A stretch of DNA of 64,000 nucleotides from Candidatus Sodalis pierantonius str. SOPE (GTDB lineage Bacteria; Pseudomonadota; Gammaproteobacteria; Enterobacterales; Enterobacteriaceae). Of the stretch, positions 39,108 through 48,538 are shown piece after piece; position 1 is the stretch's first letter, and each line of letters begins with the position of its first letter. The notes beneath the pieces were generated by a model. The model did not search any database. It was not told the DNA's origin and worked only from the letters and a program-made list of their open reading frames with translations. The position numbers were made by a program, and so were the translations under genes. The DNA is taken from the NCBI RefSeq assembly GCF_000517405.1, contig NZ_CP006568.1, positions 4,154,001 through 4,218,000 of the forward strand, read 5' to 3'.

Positions 39108-39693
39108 GGCGCATGGCGTCCAGCAGGCAGGCCAGCGCCTGACCGCGGTGGGAGAGCGCCTGCTTTTCTTCCGCGTTAAGGTCGGCGGCGGTGCGGCCTT
39201 GCTCAGTCAGCAGGAAAACGGGATCGTAGCCGAAACCGCCGGCGCCGGACGGTTGGCGCGCAATCTCGCCGGACCAACTGCCGTGACACACCAGCGGTGT
39301 TGGATCGTCGGCATGGCGCAGATAAACCAGGACGCAGTGAAATTGGGCGCCACGCTGACTGTCCGGCACCGAGGCCAGCGCCGCCAGCAACTTATCCACA
39401 TTCTGCCGGTCGCTGGCGTCTTCGCCGGCATAACGAGCCGAATAGATGCCCGGCGCGCCGGCGAGCGCATCCACCGCTAAGCCTGAATCGTCGGCGATGG
39501 TCGGCAGACCGGTGACCCGAGCCGCGTGCCGGGCCTTGATCAGCGCGTTCTCAATAAACGTCAGGCCGGTTTCCTCCACCGACGCCACGCCCAGCGCGCT
39601 CTGCGCCACTATCTCCATACCGAAATCCGCCAGCGCGCCGGCAAGCTCGCGCACTTTACCGGCGTTGCCGGTGGCCAATACTACTTTTTGCAT
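39100..39693 (-). CDS. rdgB: dITP/XTP pyrophosphatase
   Basis: 197 residues as in E. coli. Motifs: [18 protein letters not shown], the metal-binding [20 protein letters not shown] and the C-terminal SHRGQAL. It hydrolyses non-canonical purine triphosphates to keep them out of DNA and RNA. It lies in the yggS-proC-yggT-yggU-rdgB-hemW operon. Intact. Confidence 0.96.
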   Translation of the reverse strand: MQKVVLATGNAGKVRELAGALADFGMEIVAQSALGVASVEETGLTFIENALIKARHAARVTGLPTIADDSGLAVDALAGAPGIYSARYAGEDASDRQNVDKLLAALASVPDSQRGAQFHCVLVYLRHADDPTPLVCHGSWSGEIARQPSGAGGFGYDPVFLLTEQGRTAADLNAEEKQALSHRGQALACLLDAMRHA

Positions 39694-39752
39694 AGGTTTA
39701 TCCGCAATTATCGCGCGCCGCGCCGCGAGCCGCGGGCAATGATTAAGGGGGC

Positions 39753-40050
39753 TCAGGCAGCGTCCAATAGACGTGCGATGGGCTCGGAAATTTGCCGGGG
39801 CTGGTCGATTCGGATCTGTTTATGGCGCCCCAGTTCCCCTTTTTCCAGGATGACGCGGCTTTTCGCCACGCCAAATTCTTTCGCCAGAAAACGAATCAAA
39901 TGGCTGTTCGCCTGGCCGTCCACCGGCGGCGCCGTGATGGCGACCTTGATTTCATCGCCGTGGACGCCGGCAATATGGTCGCGGCAGGCCCTGGAGCTGG
40001 ATATAGAGCCGCAGCACCAGCGTATCGCCCTCGTGCCAAACGCCGATCAT
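39753..40050 (-). pseudogene. yggU: YggU (DUF167) protein, frameshifted
   Basis: On the minus strand ATG at 40050 gives [18 protein letters not shown]. The frame then breaks near 39990. The rest in another frame is clearly Ygg[21 protein letters not shown], then [35 protein letters not shown], ending at 39753. The full protein would be about 98 residues. Start and stop fit tightly between yggT and rdgB. Function of YggU is unknown. Confidence 0.85.
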
Positions 40051-40055
40051 AGGCG

Positions 40056-40595
40056 TTACCAAATTCCCGGGAACAGACTCATACCAAGATAATTCAAGGC
40101 ATAAAGGATGAGGATCACCACCATTGCCGAAAAATCGATGCCGCCCATAGCCGGCAGAATGCGGCGAATCGGATACATTAGCGGTTCAGTTAATTGATAA
40201 AGCACCACATCCATCGGGCTGCGGCCTTGGCTGACCCAACTGAGCAAGGAACGAATAATCACCACCCAGAACACCAGTTCATCGGCTGCTTTCAGTAGCG
40301 CCAGCAGGCCGACCAGCAAAAAAATGGGATCGAGGATCAGAACGTGCACCTCGATGAGCATCAGCAGCGGGAATTTGATCATCGCCAAAATTAACGCCAG
40401 CAACAGCGAGGCGCTGTCCAGCGGCCCGAGGGCGGGAATAACTCGGCGCAGCGGCCCGATCACCGGCTGGGTGATTTTGACAATCAGTTGCGAAAACGGA
40501 TTATAGAAATCGCAGCGCGTCCACTGCATCCAAATGCGCAGCAGCAGCACCATAATATAAAGATCGATTAGCGTTTTGAACAAAGCCGTCGGCAT
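40056..40595 (-). CDS. yggT: YggT family integral membrane protein
   Basis: 179 residues, two YGGT repeats, each with membrane segments (IDLYIMVLLLRIWMQW; LVFWVVIIRSLLSWVSQGRS with PLMYPIRRILPAMGGIDFSA). Implicated in osmotic or K+ adaptation in some bacteria. It sits between proC and yggU, as in Yersinia-like genomes. Intact. Confidence 0.93.
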   Translation of the reverse strand: MPTALFKTLIDLYIMVLLLRIWMQWTRCDFYNPFSQLIVKITQPVIGPLRRVIPALGPLDSASLLLALILAMIKFPLLMLIEVHVLILDPIFLLVGLLALLKAADELVFWVVIIRSLLSWVSQGRSPMDVVLYQLTEPLMYPIRRILPAMGGIDFSAMVVILILYALNYLGMSLFPGIW

Positions 40596-40647
40596 AAGAG
40601 GTAAATGTCCTTAATCAGGTTAACAAGCGCCGCGTCGGCGACAATCA

Positions 40648-41469
40648 TCAGAATAATTTTTCCATCTCTTCAGCGCGCGCGACCGCCGCCTGCATCGCGC
40701 TGGCGACGGTGCGGGGCAGCTCCTGTTGCGCAAAGACCTGAAGCGCCGCGGCGGTGGTGCCCCCTTTCGAGGTCACGTTTTGCCGCAGGGTGGCGAAAGG
40801 GGTATCGCCCGCGTCCGCGGCCAGCGCGGCGGCGCCGGCCGCGGCCTGCAGCACCAGGGTACGGGCAGTGGTTTCATCGAAACCCAGCGCCTGCGCCTGC
40901 TGCTGCATGGCTTCCATAAACAGGAAAAAATAGGCCGGCGCGCTGCCGGCGGCGGCGATAACGCCGTTAATATCGCTTTCCTGCTCCAGCCAGCACAGTT
41001 TTCCCACCGCGCCCATTAATTGGGCGCTGAATGCCCTGTCCTCCTCGCGAGTCTGCGGGCGCGCGTACAGGCCGCTCATCCCTTTGCCCACTAGACAGGG
41101 CGTATTGGGCATCACCCGCACAATGGCGATATCTTCGCCCAGCAGCGCATAAAACCGGCTCACGGTAACACCTGCGGCAATGGAAAGCACCAGTTTGCCG
41201 GAAAAATCTACCTCTGTGCGCAGCGATTCGCAGACCTGGGCGATAAGCTGCGGCTTCACCGCCAGTACCACCACATCCGCCTCGCGCGCGCCGCGCAGAT
41301 TATCGCCGCTGCTTTGTACGCCGTAACGCTCGGCCAACGCGTTGCGGTGCGTGGCGGAGGGAGCGCAAACCGTGATCAAATGCGCGGGATAGCCGTTATC
41401 CACCAGACCGGCGATGATGGCCTGCGCCATATTACCGGCGCCGATAAAGGTGATTTTACGCTGTTGCAT
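40648..41469 (-). CDS. proC: pyrroline-5-carboxylate reductase
   Basis: 273 residues. NADP-binding Rossmann motif ITFIGAGNMAQAIIAGL; conserved VRVMPNTPCLVGKGMSGLYA; the C-terminal signature GSAPAYFFLFMEAM and TSKGGTTAAALQVF. Last step of proline synthesis. It lies 38 bp after yggS in the operon. Intact. Confidence 0.96.
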   Translation of the reverse strand: MQQRKITFIGAGNMAQAIIAGLVDNGYPAHLITVCAPSATHRNALAERYGVQSSGDNLRGAREADVVVLAVKPQLIAQVCESLRTEVDFSGKLVLSIAAGVTVSRFYALLGEDIAIVRVMPNTPCLVGKGMSGLYARPQTREEDRAFSAQLMGAVGKLCWLEQESDINGVIAAAGSAPAYFFLFMEAMQQQAQALGFDETTARTLVLQAAAGAAALAADAGDTPFATLRQNVTSKGGTTAAALQVFAQQELPRTVASAMQAAVARAEEMEKLF

Positions 41470-41507
41470 GCAGTTCCTCGTTAAGCTGTTTAGGGGGATG
41501 CGTAACC

Positions 41508-42203
41508 CTAGTCTCTGGCGCCGAAAATCGCGGTGCCGATACGCACCAGCGTACTGCCGGCGGCGATAGCCGCAGGCATATCATCCGTCATGCCCAGCGA
41601 CAGCGTGTCGACGCCGGGGTGGACGCGTTGTAAGGCTTCATACAAGTCATACATGCGCTTAAACACCGCCAATTGCCACTGGAAGTCGCTTTCCGGCGCC
41701 GGGATCGCCATCAAACCGCGCAACCGCAGACGTGGACACTCCGCGATGAGCGCCGCAAGGGACAACATGTCCTCGGGCGCGATACCGGCTTTCGTCGGTT
41801 CGTCACTGATGTTGATTTGGATTAGCACATTGAGCGGCGCGCGTTGCGCCGGCCGATGATCGTTTAGCCGCCTGGCCAGCTGCGGGCGATCCAGGGTATG
41901 GCACCAATCGAAATTTTCCGCTACCAGACGACTTTTATTGGACTGTAGCGGACCGATAAAGTGCCAAATCAGCCCCGTGCCCTCAGACCGTTCCCGGAAC
42001 CAGCCTATTTTTTCCACGCCCTCTTGCACATAATTTTCCCCAAAGGCCCGCTGACCGGCTGCGATGGCGGCTTCGATCGCCGTCACAGGTTTGGTTTTAC
42101 TGACGGCGAGCAAGATTATCTGCCGGGGATCGCGGCCGCAATCCTGCGCAGCCGTGCGGATTTGCTGATAAACGCGCTGTAGATTCTGCTCGATAGTGCT
42201 CAT
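41508..42203 (-). CDS. yggS: PLP homeostasis protein YggS
   Basis: 231 residues of the alanine-racemase-like barrel. The PLP lysine is in ILLAVSKTKPVTAIEAA; the phosphate-binding end is SLGMTDDMPAAIAAGSTLVRIGTAIFG (the serine of the motif SMGMSxDxxxAI is Thr here). It binds PLP and balances vitamin B6 and amino-acid pools. First gene of the minus-strand operon, divergent from yggR. Intact. Confidence 0.95.
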   Translation of the reverse strand: MSTIEQNLQRVYQQIRTAAQDCGRDPRQIILLAVSKTKPVTAIEAAIAAGQRAFGENYVQEGVEKIGWFRERSEGTGLIWHFIGPLQSNKSRLVAENFDWCHTLDRPQLARRLNDHRPAQRAPLNVLIQINISDEPTKAGIAPEDMLSLAALIAECPRLRLRGLMAIPAPESDFQWQLAVFKRMYDLYEALQRVHPGVDTLSLGMTDDMPAAIAAGSTLVRIGTAIFGARD

Positions 42204-42219
42204 GGTTTCAGGAGGTCAT

Positions 42220-43176
42220 ATGGAATTGGATAAACTGGTGGGCCATAGTGTAAAGCATAATACCTCCGATCTGCACCTTTGTCCCGGTCAGCCGCCGATA
42301 ATTCGCGTGGATGGCCTGCTGCGGCCGCTGGAGGCGCCGGCCTTGGCAGAGAGCGACATCGCCGGCTGCGCCCGGCGCTATCTTGACGCGCGCCAGCAAG
42401 ACCTGCTGGCGCGCGGCGGTCAGGGGGACGCGGCCCTGACGCTAACCGGCGGCCAGCGGGTGCGCGCCCACTTCTTTTTGCAGCAGGGCGGCCTGGCACT
42501 AAGCCTGCGTCTTATTCCCACCCGGCCGCCGCGTATGGCGGAGCTGGGGCTGCCGGCGGCGGAGCTGCTGGCGCAGCCGCGGGGGCTGGTGCTGGTGACC
42601 GGGCCGGCGGGCAGCGGGAAATCGAGTTCGCTGGCGGCGATGGTCAATGAGCTCAACGACAGCCGGGCGCTGCACATCATTACCCTTGAGGATCCCATCG
42701 AGCATCTGCATGCCTCAAGGCATTGTCTTATCCACCAGCGGGAAATAGGGCGCCACTGCAACGGGTTCCACGCGGGGCTGCGCGCCTCCCTGCGCGAGGA
42801 TCCCGACGTTATCCTGCTCGGCGAGCTACGCGATTGCGCCACTATTGCCCTGGCGCTTACCGCCGCGGAAACCGGCCATCTTCTGCTGTGTACGCTGCAC
42901 GCCCGCAGCGCCAGCCAGGCGGTCGACAGGCTGGTGGACGCCTTTCCCGCCGCGCAGCAGAGTTTCGCCCGCGCGCTGCTCGCCGGCAGCCTGCTGGGGG
43001 TGATGGCGCAGCAATTGGTCAGGCGCCCCGCGGGCGGGCGGATGGGGCTCTTTGAACTGCTGACCATGACGCCCGCGGTGCGTCACCTCATCCGCGAAAG
43101 GAAAACCCATCTGCTGCCGGGGCTACAGATGGGCTGTCGGCGTTCGGGAAGCCGGCATTCGCCCGCTGCGTCCTGA
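42220..43176 (+). CDS. yggR: PilT-like ATPase YggR, odd C-terminus
   Basis: 318 residues from MELDKLVGHSVKHNTSDLH behind AGGAGGTCAT; an ATG at 42196 overlaps yggS and is less likely. Walker A is GPAGSGKSSSLAAM (GPTGSGKST in relatives), the Asp box is THE-like ITLEDPIEH, and Walker B is DPDVILLGELRD. His box is LLLCTLHARSASQAVDR. This is a type IV pilus retraction ATPase homologue, although no pilus genes are nearby. The last 20 residues (GLQMGCRRSGSRHSPAAS) do not look like the family's QxGxxxGMxTxxQxL ending, so a frameshift near 43130 is possible. Confidence 0.85.
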   Translation: MELDKLVGHSVKHNTSDLHLCPGQPPIIRVDGLLRPLEAPALAESDIAGCARRYLDARQQDLLARGGQGDAALTLTGGQRVRAHFFLQQGGLALSLRLIPTRPPRMAELGLPAAELLAQPRGLVLVTGPAGSGKSSSLAAMVNELNDSRALHIITLEDPIEHLHASRHCLIHQREIGRHCNGFHAGLRASLREDPDVILLGELRDCATIALALTAAETGHLLLCTLHARSASQAVDRLVDAFPAAQQSFARALLAGSLLGVMAQQLVRRPAGGRMGLFELLTMTPAVRHLIRERKTHLLPGLQMGCRRSGSRHSPAAS

Positions 43177-43444
43177 AAAAAACGCGGCATTGCAGCATCC
43201 GTACAGCTTTTCTTGCGCCCTCGCTGGCATGACACAATACCCTTGCGGACATGACGCAATGCACTCCCGGCGCCGTGACGTTGGGCACCGGGCAGCGATT
43301 TATTGCTACGTGAACATCACTTTGGCCACGGATTGTTTTGTCTCTTGTCATGCCGTCTCGTATGCTGCTGCTGTTCCCCGGCGCTGACCAGCGCCGAAGG
43401 AGCGGGCGGCGGTATCGTGCTTCACTACAAGGAAAGACAACTAG

Positions 43445-43732
43445 ATGAAAATCAAGCAAATGCTTATAGCCGCGGCGTGTTTGGTGGCGCCGTTCGCCGG
43501 CGTTGCCGGCCAGGCCCATGTTTGCCATTCAACCACCGTAAAAATCGATTTAAGCAAAGGCCCCGGCAGTCATGAATTATCCGACAGCACGGTGTTTAAT
43601 TGCCCTGACATTGGCAGCAAAACCATTCCTGCACTGGCACAGGACGGCTGGAAAATGGTCTCGGTGACCGAGCAGGGCGGACCTGATGACGATCCGGACG
43701 TCACCAATCTGTATTTTGAACTGTTAATCTAA
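43445..43732 (+). CDS. small exported protein of unknown function
   Basis: 95 residues with a clear Sec signal peptide (MKIKQMLIAAACLVAPFAGVAGQA). The mature part contains two cysteines (HVCHSTTVK; FNCPDIGSK) that could form a disulfide, and ends WKMVSVTEQGGPDDDPDV+TNLYFELL. AAGGAAAGACAACTAG precedes the ATG. I do not recognise the family. It stands alone between yggR and rhaT; about 270 bp upstream (43177-43444) show nothing recognisable. Confidence 0.65.
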   Translation: MKIKQMLIAAACLVAPFAGVAGQAHVCHSTTVKIDLSKGPGSHELSDSTVFNCPDIGSKTIPALAQDGWKMVSVTEQGGPDDDPDVTNLYFELLI

Positions 43733-43810
43733 AAGGATTAAACGTTCTCGACCGGCGGCGGCCATTCAGGTTAGCCGCCGCAATCCACGCCCGCCATGAT
43801 GTTATCCGTT

Positions 43811-43826
43811 TGTGACCGCGCTCACT
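43811..43826 (+). promoter_or_regulatory. CRP site upstream of rhaT
   Basis: TGTGACCGCGCTCACT matches TGTGA-N6-TCACA in nine of ten positions. It lies exactly 16 bp before the RhaS-type inverted repeat, the same spacing as at rhaB (47171). Confidence 0.7.
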
Positions 43827-43842
43827 ATCAGGTTGCTGATAT

Positions 43843-43867
43843 TGCCACGCTAACAAAAAAGATGGCA
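43843..43867 (+). promoter_or_regulatory. RhaS/RhaR-type operator of rhaT
   Basis: Inverted repeat TGCCA-N15-TGGCA (extended ATTGCCA/TGGCAAT). The rhaB promoter carries TGCCA-N15-TGGCA with the same distance to its CRP site, and the E. coli rhaBAD promoter has a comparable layout. RhaS would bind here with L-rhamnose. Confidence 0.65.
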
Positions 43868-43998
43868 ATGATCCGAAGGCGTTACGCCCAGCAAGATCCC
43901 TACACTGACCTCCGCGTTTGTTGACCGTATTCCTCCATCACCGCTTCCTCGCAGTTCGACGCCGGCGGCGATCTCACTTTGCAGACAGGAGCTTGTCC

Positions 43999-45033
43999 AT
44001 GGGTAGTTCTATCGTGCTGGGGATTTTCTGGCATTTCATCGGCGCCGCCAGCGCCGCCTGTTTTAATGCCCCGTTCAAAAAAGTTCGTCACTGGAGCTGG
44101 GAAACCATGTGGTCCCTTGGCGGTTTCTTCTCCTGGGTCATTCTGCCCTGGGTCATCAGTTGGATGCTGCTGCCGGACTTCTGGGCCTACTACCGCAGTT
44201 TTCCCTGGGGTACGCTGCTGCCGGTCTTCCTGTTCGGTGCGATATGGGGCGTCGGCAATATTAACTACGGCTTGACGATGCGCTACCTGGGGATGTCGAT
44301 GGGAATTGGTATTGCCATCGGTATTACGCTTATTGTCGGCACATTATTAACGCCTCTCCTTCAGGGGAAATTCGGCGTCCTGCTCAACACCACCGGCGGC
44401 CGGATTACCCTGGTCGGGGTGTTGGTGGCGGTCGTCGGCGTGGGTATTGTCAGCTATGCCGGCCTGTTAAAAGAACGGGCCCAGGGGGGCCGGGCGGAAG
44501 AATTCAACCTTAAGAAAGGGTTATTGCTGGCGATCGTTTGCGGCTTCTTCTCGGCGGGCATGTCGTTTGCTATGGACGCGGCGGTACCGATGCATGAAGC
44601 GGCGAAAAACGCCGGAATTAGCCCGCTTTACGTTGCGCAGCCCAGCTATGTGGTGATTATGGGCGGCGACGCTATTGTCAATCTGGGCTACTGCTTTATC
44701 CGGCTCGCTACGTGCCGGGAAATATCCCTGAAGGCCGATCTCTCGGTCGGGAAATCGCTGCTGATAGCCAATGCGCTGTTTTCAATTCTCGCCGGCGTCA
44801 TGTGGTATCTGCAATTCTTTTTCTACGCCTGGGGTCATGCCAATATTCCATCCCAGTACGCGTTCGTTAGCTGGATGCTGCATATGAGCAGCTATGTGCT
44901 GTGCGGCTGCATCGTCGGACTGGTGCTGAAAGAGTGGCTGGGCGTTGGCAAAAAACCCGTAAGCTGGTTATGTATCGGCGCGCAGGTGATTATCCTGGCC
45001 GCCAATATCGTAGGCTTGGGTATGGCTTCCTGA
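43999..45033 (+). CDS. rhaT: L-rhamnose/proton symporter
   Basis: 344 residues, exactly the length of E. coli RhaT, starting [20 protein letters not shown]. Ten membrane segments; highly conserved stretches [38 protein letters not shown] and [20 protein letters not shown]. It imports L-rhamnose. Intact, although the catabolic enzymes are all broken, so imported sugar would not be used. Confidence 0.95.
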   Translation: MGSSIVLGIFWHFIGAASAACFNAPFKKVRHWSWETMWSLGGFFSWVILPWVISWMLLPDFWAYYRSFPWGTLLPVFLFGAIWGVGNINYGLTMRYLGMSMGIGIAIGITLIVGTLLTPLLQGKFGVLLNTTGGRITLVGVLVAVVGVGIVSYAGLLKERAQGGRAEEFNLKKGLLLAIVCGFFSAGMSFAMDAAVPMHEAAKNAGISPLYVAQPSYVVIMGGDAIVNLGYCFIRLATCREISLKADLSVGKSLLIANALFSILAGVMWYLQFFFYAWGHANIPSQYAFVSWMLHMSSYVLCGCIVGLVLKEWLGVGKKPVSWLCIGAQVIILAANIVGLGMAS

Positions 45034-45155
45034 GCTCCGCGTGGTAAACGGCGGTCGAGTGACGGTTACGGAATTAACCGGCGTGGCGCGTTACAGGCCT
45101 CGGGTGCCGCCGGCGCAAGCGCGCCATAGGTGCGGCCTAGCGGCGTGATCAACCG

Positions 45156-46010
45156 TCAACCGGGGCTGAGGACCTTCTGAAAGCGCTGGCGGTATTGGCG
45201 CGGCGACAGCCCGTAAGCCTGGTTGAACACCACTGAAAAGTAGTTGCTGTCGTCGAAGCCGCACAGCGAGGCGACATCGCCTATCGCCTGCTGACCGTGG
45301 CGCAGCAGGTCCATCGCCTTGCACAGGCGTAACTGACGCAAATAATGATGAATACCCATACCGGTATGGTTTTTGAACATCACCCGCAACGTGCGGGCGT
45401 TAAGGCCGTACTGGCGGCAAAAATCATCCAGGCGGAAAGGCGCGCTGATATTGACGCGCAGCGCCATCAGCAGCAGATCCAGCTGTTCGGCGTCGGAGAT
45501 AAATGGGCTGTCCGGGGCATGACGGAAACGTTTAGTCCTCAGCGCCAACTGCAAAAACAGAGTTTCACTCAGCAGCAGCGATAGCGCATCGGATTTCATG
45601 CACTCCTGCGCCAGCGCATCGACGCTCTGGCGCAAAATGGCCATGCCGGGCGTGCTTAAACGCCAATACTGTCGCGCCTCCGTCCCCGAAGCATGGCCGG
45701 GAAGCAGATCCTGCCAGTTAACGTTGAGGGTAAGCAGTTCGCGCCGGTATAAAACGTTATCCAGCTCTAAATCGTTGACCGATTCATAACCGTGGCGGTC
45801 GCGGGCGTTGATATAAAAAAGATCGCCACAGGTGATGGGATAGGGCACTTCATTAAGAATATGCAGGCCATTGCCGCGCCAGACAAAGACGATTTCGTCA
45901 AACTCATGACTATGCTGTGGAAAGGCGGGCTGTGGTCGACGATCGGCAACGGTGACCGCGTTTTTGTCGGTCAGGAAATAGTCGGAAACCTGCAGCTTAA
46001 GGCCATTCAT
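45156..46010 (-). CDS. rhaR: AraC-family activator of rhaSR
   Basis: 284 residues from MNGLKLQVSDYFLTD; an ATG nine codons earlier (46037) is possible. The N-terminal cupin-like domain binds rhamnose (HSHEFDEIVFVWRGNGLHIL, YPITCGDLFYINARDRHGYE). The C-terminal double HTH has ICD-like features (FRLDDFCRQYGLNARTLRVM; DVASLCGFDDSNYFSVVFNQ). It follows rhaS on the same strand, as usual. Intact; it would activate rhaSR in response to L-rhamnose. Confidence 0.93.
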   Translation of the reverse strand: MNGLKLQVSDYFLTDKNAVTVADRRPQPAFPQHSHEFDEIVFVWRGNGLHILNEVPYPITCGDLFYINARDRHGYESVNDLELDNVLYRRELLTLNVNWQDLLPGHASGTEARQYWRLSTPGMAILRQSVDALAQECMKSDALSLLLSETLFLQLALRTKRFRHAPDSPFISDAEQLDLLLMALRVNISAPFRLDDFCRQYGLNARTLRVMFKNHTGMGIHHYLRQLRLCKAMDLLRHGQQAIGDVASLCGFDDSNYFSVVFNQAYGLSPRQYRQRFQKVLSPG

Positions 46011-46155
46011 GCCGTCATCCCCTAAGCTAAAAAGCAATAGAGAATAATGACATAATTTTGTGGTTAATTATCTGATTATCGTTGCAAAACACATTTTTTG
46101 TCGCGTCGGAAGGAGGGGCGGTGATGGCCGGGTAACCGCCCGTCGCGTGCGGCAC

Positions 46156-46989
46156 CTACAACAGGTCGGGATAGCCCTGGCGCAGCATTTTCGGCGAATG
46201 AGAGAACTCACGCCGGAACTGGGTGGAGAAATGATTGCTATCGCTAAAACCACAGGCGTGGGCAATTTCCGTGATCGTTTTATCGGACTGTTTTAGCTGC
46301 TTGCGCGCCTCCAGCAGGCGTAACCGGTTCAAATATCGCTGAGGCGTCATCCCGGTTTGCTGCTTTAGCTGGCGATGTAGCGTGCGCAGCGGTAACTGAA
46401 ATTGATCGGCGAGGGTCAGCCAGTCGACATTGTCGCTGAAATTATGCTGAAGCCAGCGTAACAGATCTTGCAGACGCTGCTCGCGGTTGCCGTCGCTGTG
46501 GGCCTGGAAACACCCCTGGCGCAGCACGATAAGCAATTGCAGAAATTGCCCTTCGCTGGCGGCAATATTCTCCGACGACAGATCACCGCTCAGCGCGTCG
46601 AGAGTGTGAATCAATTGCTTGGCCTGCTGCAGCGCCGCGTGATTGACTTGCCAGTGAACCTGTCGTTCGCCCGGCAGAAACGGAGCGATATTCTGCAAAA
46701 AACGAAATCCGTTGGGGGCGCGGTACAGCACGTTGATCATATTCAGCCGATCCACGCTTTCAAACAGATGGTGGTCATCGGCCCGGACAAAACAGACGGT
46801 GCCGCTACACAGCATGTGAGGTTGATCGTTGAAGACATGTATGCCCGATCCGTTTTCCACCAGCACTATCTCCCAGAAATCGTGATAATGCTCGGGAAAA
46901 TCCCACTGCGGCGGGCGGGGTACGATGGCAACCGTAGCGTCTGGGGAAACAAAAAAATCATCACCGTACAGTAACGTCATTTCAGGCAC
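46156..46989 (-). CDS. rhaS: AraC-family activator of rhaBAD and rhaT
   Basis: 277 residues (E. coli 278): rhamnose-binding domain (PPQWDFPEHYHDFWEIVLVE) and two HTHs (WLTLADQFQLPLRTLHRQL; ITEIAHACGFSDSNHFSTQF). RhaS with rhamnose and CRP activates rhaBAD and rhaT. It is divergent from rhaB over a 307-bp control region. Intact, so the regulatory half of the system survives. Confidence 0.94.
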   Translation of the reverse strand: MPEMTLLYGDDFFVSPDATVAIVPRPPQWDFPEHYHDFWEIVLVENGSGIHVFNDQPHMLCSGTVCFVRADDHHLFESVDRLNMINVLYRAPNGFRFLQNIAPFLPGERQVHWQVNHAALQQAKQLIHTLDALSGDLSSENIAASEGQFLQLLIVLRQGCFQAHSDGNREQRLQDLLRWLQHNFSDNVDWLTLADQFQLPLRTLHRQLKQQTGMTPQRYLNRLRLLEARKQLKQSDKTITEIAHACGFSDSNHFSTQFRREFSHSPKMLRQGYPDLL

Positions 46990-47170
46990 CTCAGCATGAT
47001 ACAGGGACCTTATCTTATGCCGCGATAATGCGGTACGCCTTCAATTCCCGACCGTCAAACGCCGCATTGCGGTTTTTTTTCAAGTTTTGCGGCCCCCGTG
47101 ATGGATTTTGCGGCGAAGATCACAGGTGGCCGGAGGGGGGCGCGGCGACAAACGGAGGCGATATTGCTTT

Positions 47171-47186
47171 TGTGATCGGATTCACA
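47171..47186 (+). promoter_or_regulatory. CRP site of the rhaB promoter
   Basis: TGTGATCGGATTCACA is a perfect TGTGA-N6-TCACA. It is placed 16 bp before the TGCCA-N15-TGGCA repeat, as at rhaT. Confidence 0.8.
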
Positions 47187-47202
47187 TTCACCTTGACGAT
47201 TT

Positions 47203-47227
47203 TGCCAGCCCGCTAGCGCCGGTGGCA
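47203..47227 (+). promoter_or_regulatory. RhaS-type operator of rhaB
   Basis: Inverted repeat TGCCA-N15-TGGCA, with a 16-bp gap from the CRP box and about 70 bp before the rhaB start codon. The match in spacing to the rhaT site supports function. Confidence 0.65.
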
Positions 47228-47296
47228 GCCACCGGAAGGTGGCGTCGCCTGTTCCTGCTTACACTGCCAACCAGAGCAGCAACGAGGACAAGGACT

Positions 47297-48538
47297 ATGG
47301 CGATGCGAAATATCATAGCGGTCGATCTGGGCGCCACCAGCGGCCGAGTGATGCTGGCGACCTGGGACGGCGCCGCGCAGCAGATAAGCCTGCGGGAAGT
47401 TCACCGCTTCGCTAACGGCTTCGTTAAGCAGCAGGGGGCGGATTGTTGGGACTTGGACCGCCTCGAGCAGGAAATCCTTACCGGCATCGGTCAGTTGGAT
47501 CGCGACGGCACAATTCTAGACAGCATCGGTATTGATACCTGGGGCGTGGATTATGTGTTACTTGACCAGGCGGGCGCGCGCGTCGCGCCGGCGGTCAGTT
47601 ACCGCTACCATCGCACCGATGGCGTCATGGCGCAGGTGAGCGCCGATCTGGGCCGGGAGGACATCTACCGGCGTACCGGGATCCAATTTCTGCCGTTTAA
47701 CACCCTTTATCAGTTGCAAGCCTGGCGTCAGCGGCAGCCGGAGGCTGCGGCAAACGACGTCGCGCATCTGCTGCTGATCCCCGATTACTTTCATTACCGG
47801 CTGACCGGCGCGCTTAACTGGGAATATACCAACGCCAGTACCACGCAACTGCTTAATCTGGCGACGAATGATTGGGATCACGCCCTGTTGGACTATCTGG
47901 GGGTCCCCCGCCATTGGTTCGGTACCCCTCGCCCACCGGGCAATACGCCCGGTTATTGGATTAGCCCGTCAGGACAACGGGTGGCGGTTATCGCCGTGGC
48001 GACTCATGATACCGCCAGCGCGGTGGTCGCCTCGCCCCTGCAAGACGAAAGCTGCGCCTACCTGAGCTCCGGCACCTGGTCGTTAATGGGCGTGGAAAGC
48101 CACAATCCGTTTTGCGACGGCCGCGCCCTGGCGCTGAATATTACCAATGAAGGCGGCGTGAACGGCCGCTACCGGGTGCTTAAAAATATTATGGGCCTGT
48201 GGTTACTGAACCGCATCACCCAGGAGCTGGGGATTGAGAGTCTGCCGGCGCTGCTGCATATCGTCGGCGGCGGCAGCCAAAACCGCTGGCTTAACCAGCT
48301 CACCGCCGATTGCTGCCAACTGTCGGTGTCCGCGGGGCCGGTGGAAGCGTCCGCGCTCGGCAACGTGGGGTGCCAGCTCATGGCGCTTAACGAAGTGACA
48401 GACGTAGCGGCCTGGCGCCGGATCGTCACGCGCAGTTTTCCGCTGGCGCACTACCTGCCCAGCCCGATACCCGATTTTGCCCATCATTGGCAACGCTTTC
48501 AGGCGCTTTGCCATTCGCAAGAGGAAATCCTGTTATGA
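47297..48538 (+). pseudogene. rhaB: L-rhamnulose kinase with internal in-frame deletion
   Basis: 413 residues against 489 in E. coli. The start is MAMRNIIAVDLGATSGRVML behind GAGGACAAGG. The N-terminal half is normal (GIDTWGVDYVLLDQAG, TGIQFLPFNTLYQLQAW, AVATHDTASAVVASPL, CAYLSSGTWSLMGVE). After SLPALL (about 48253) it jumps directly to HIVGGGSQNRWLNQLTADCC: some 75 residues between GLWLLNRITQEL and the second ATP-binding motif are missing. The frame is kept, but part of the nucleotide-binding lobe is gone, so activity is very unlikely. Its stop overlaps the rhaA start (ATGA). Confidence 0.88.

Noticed and set aside
42200..42499. Minus-strand frame overlapping yggR
   Set aside because: Shadow of yggR in GC-rich sequence.
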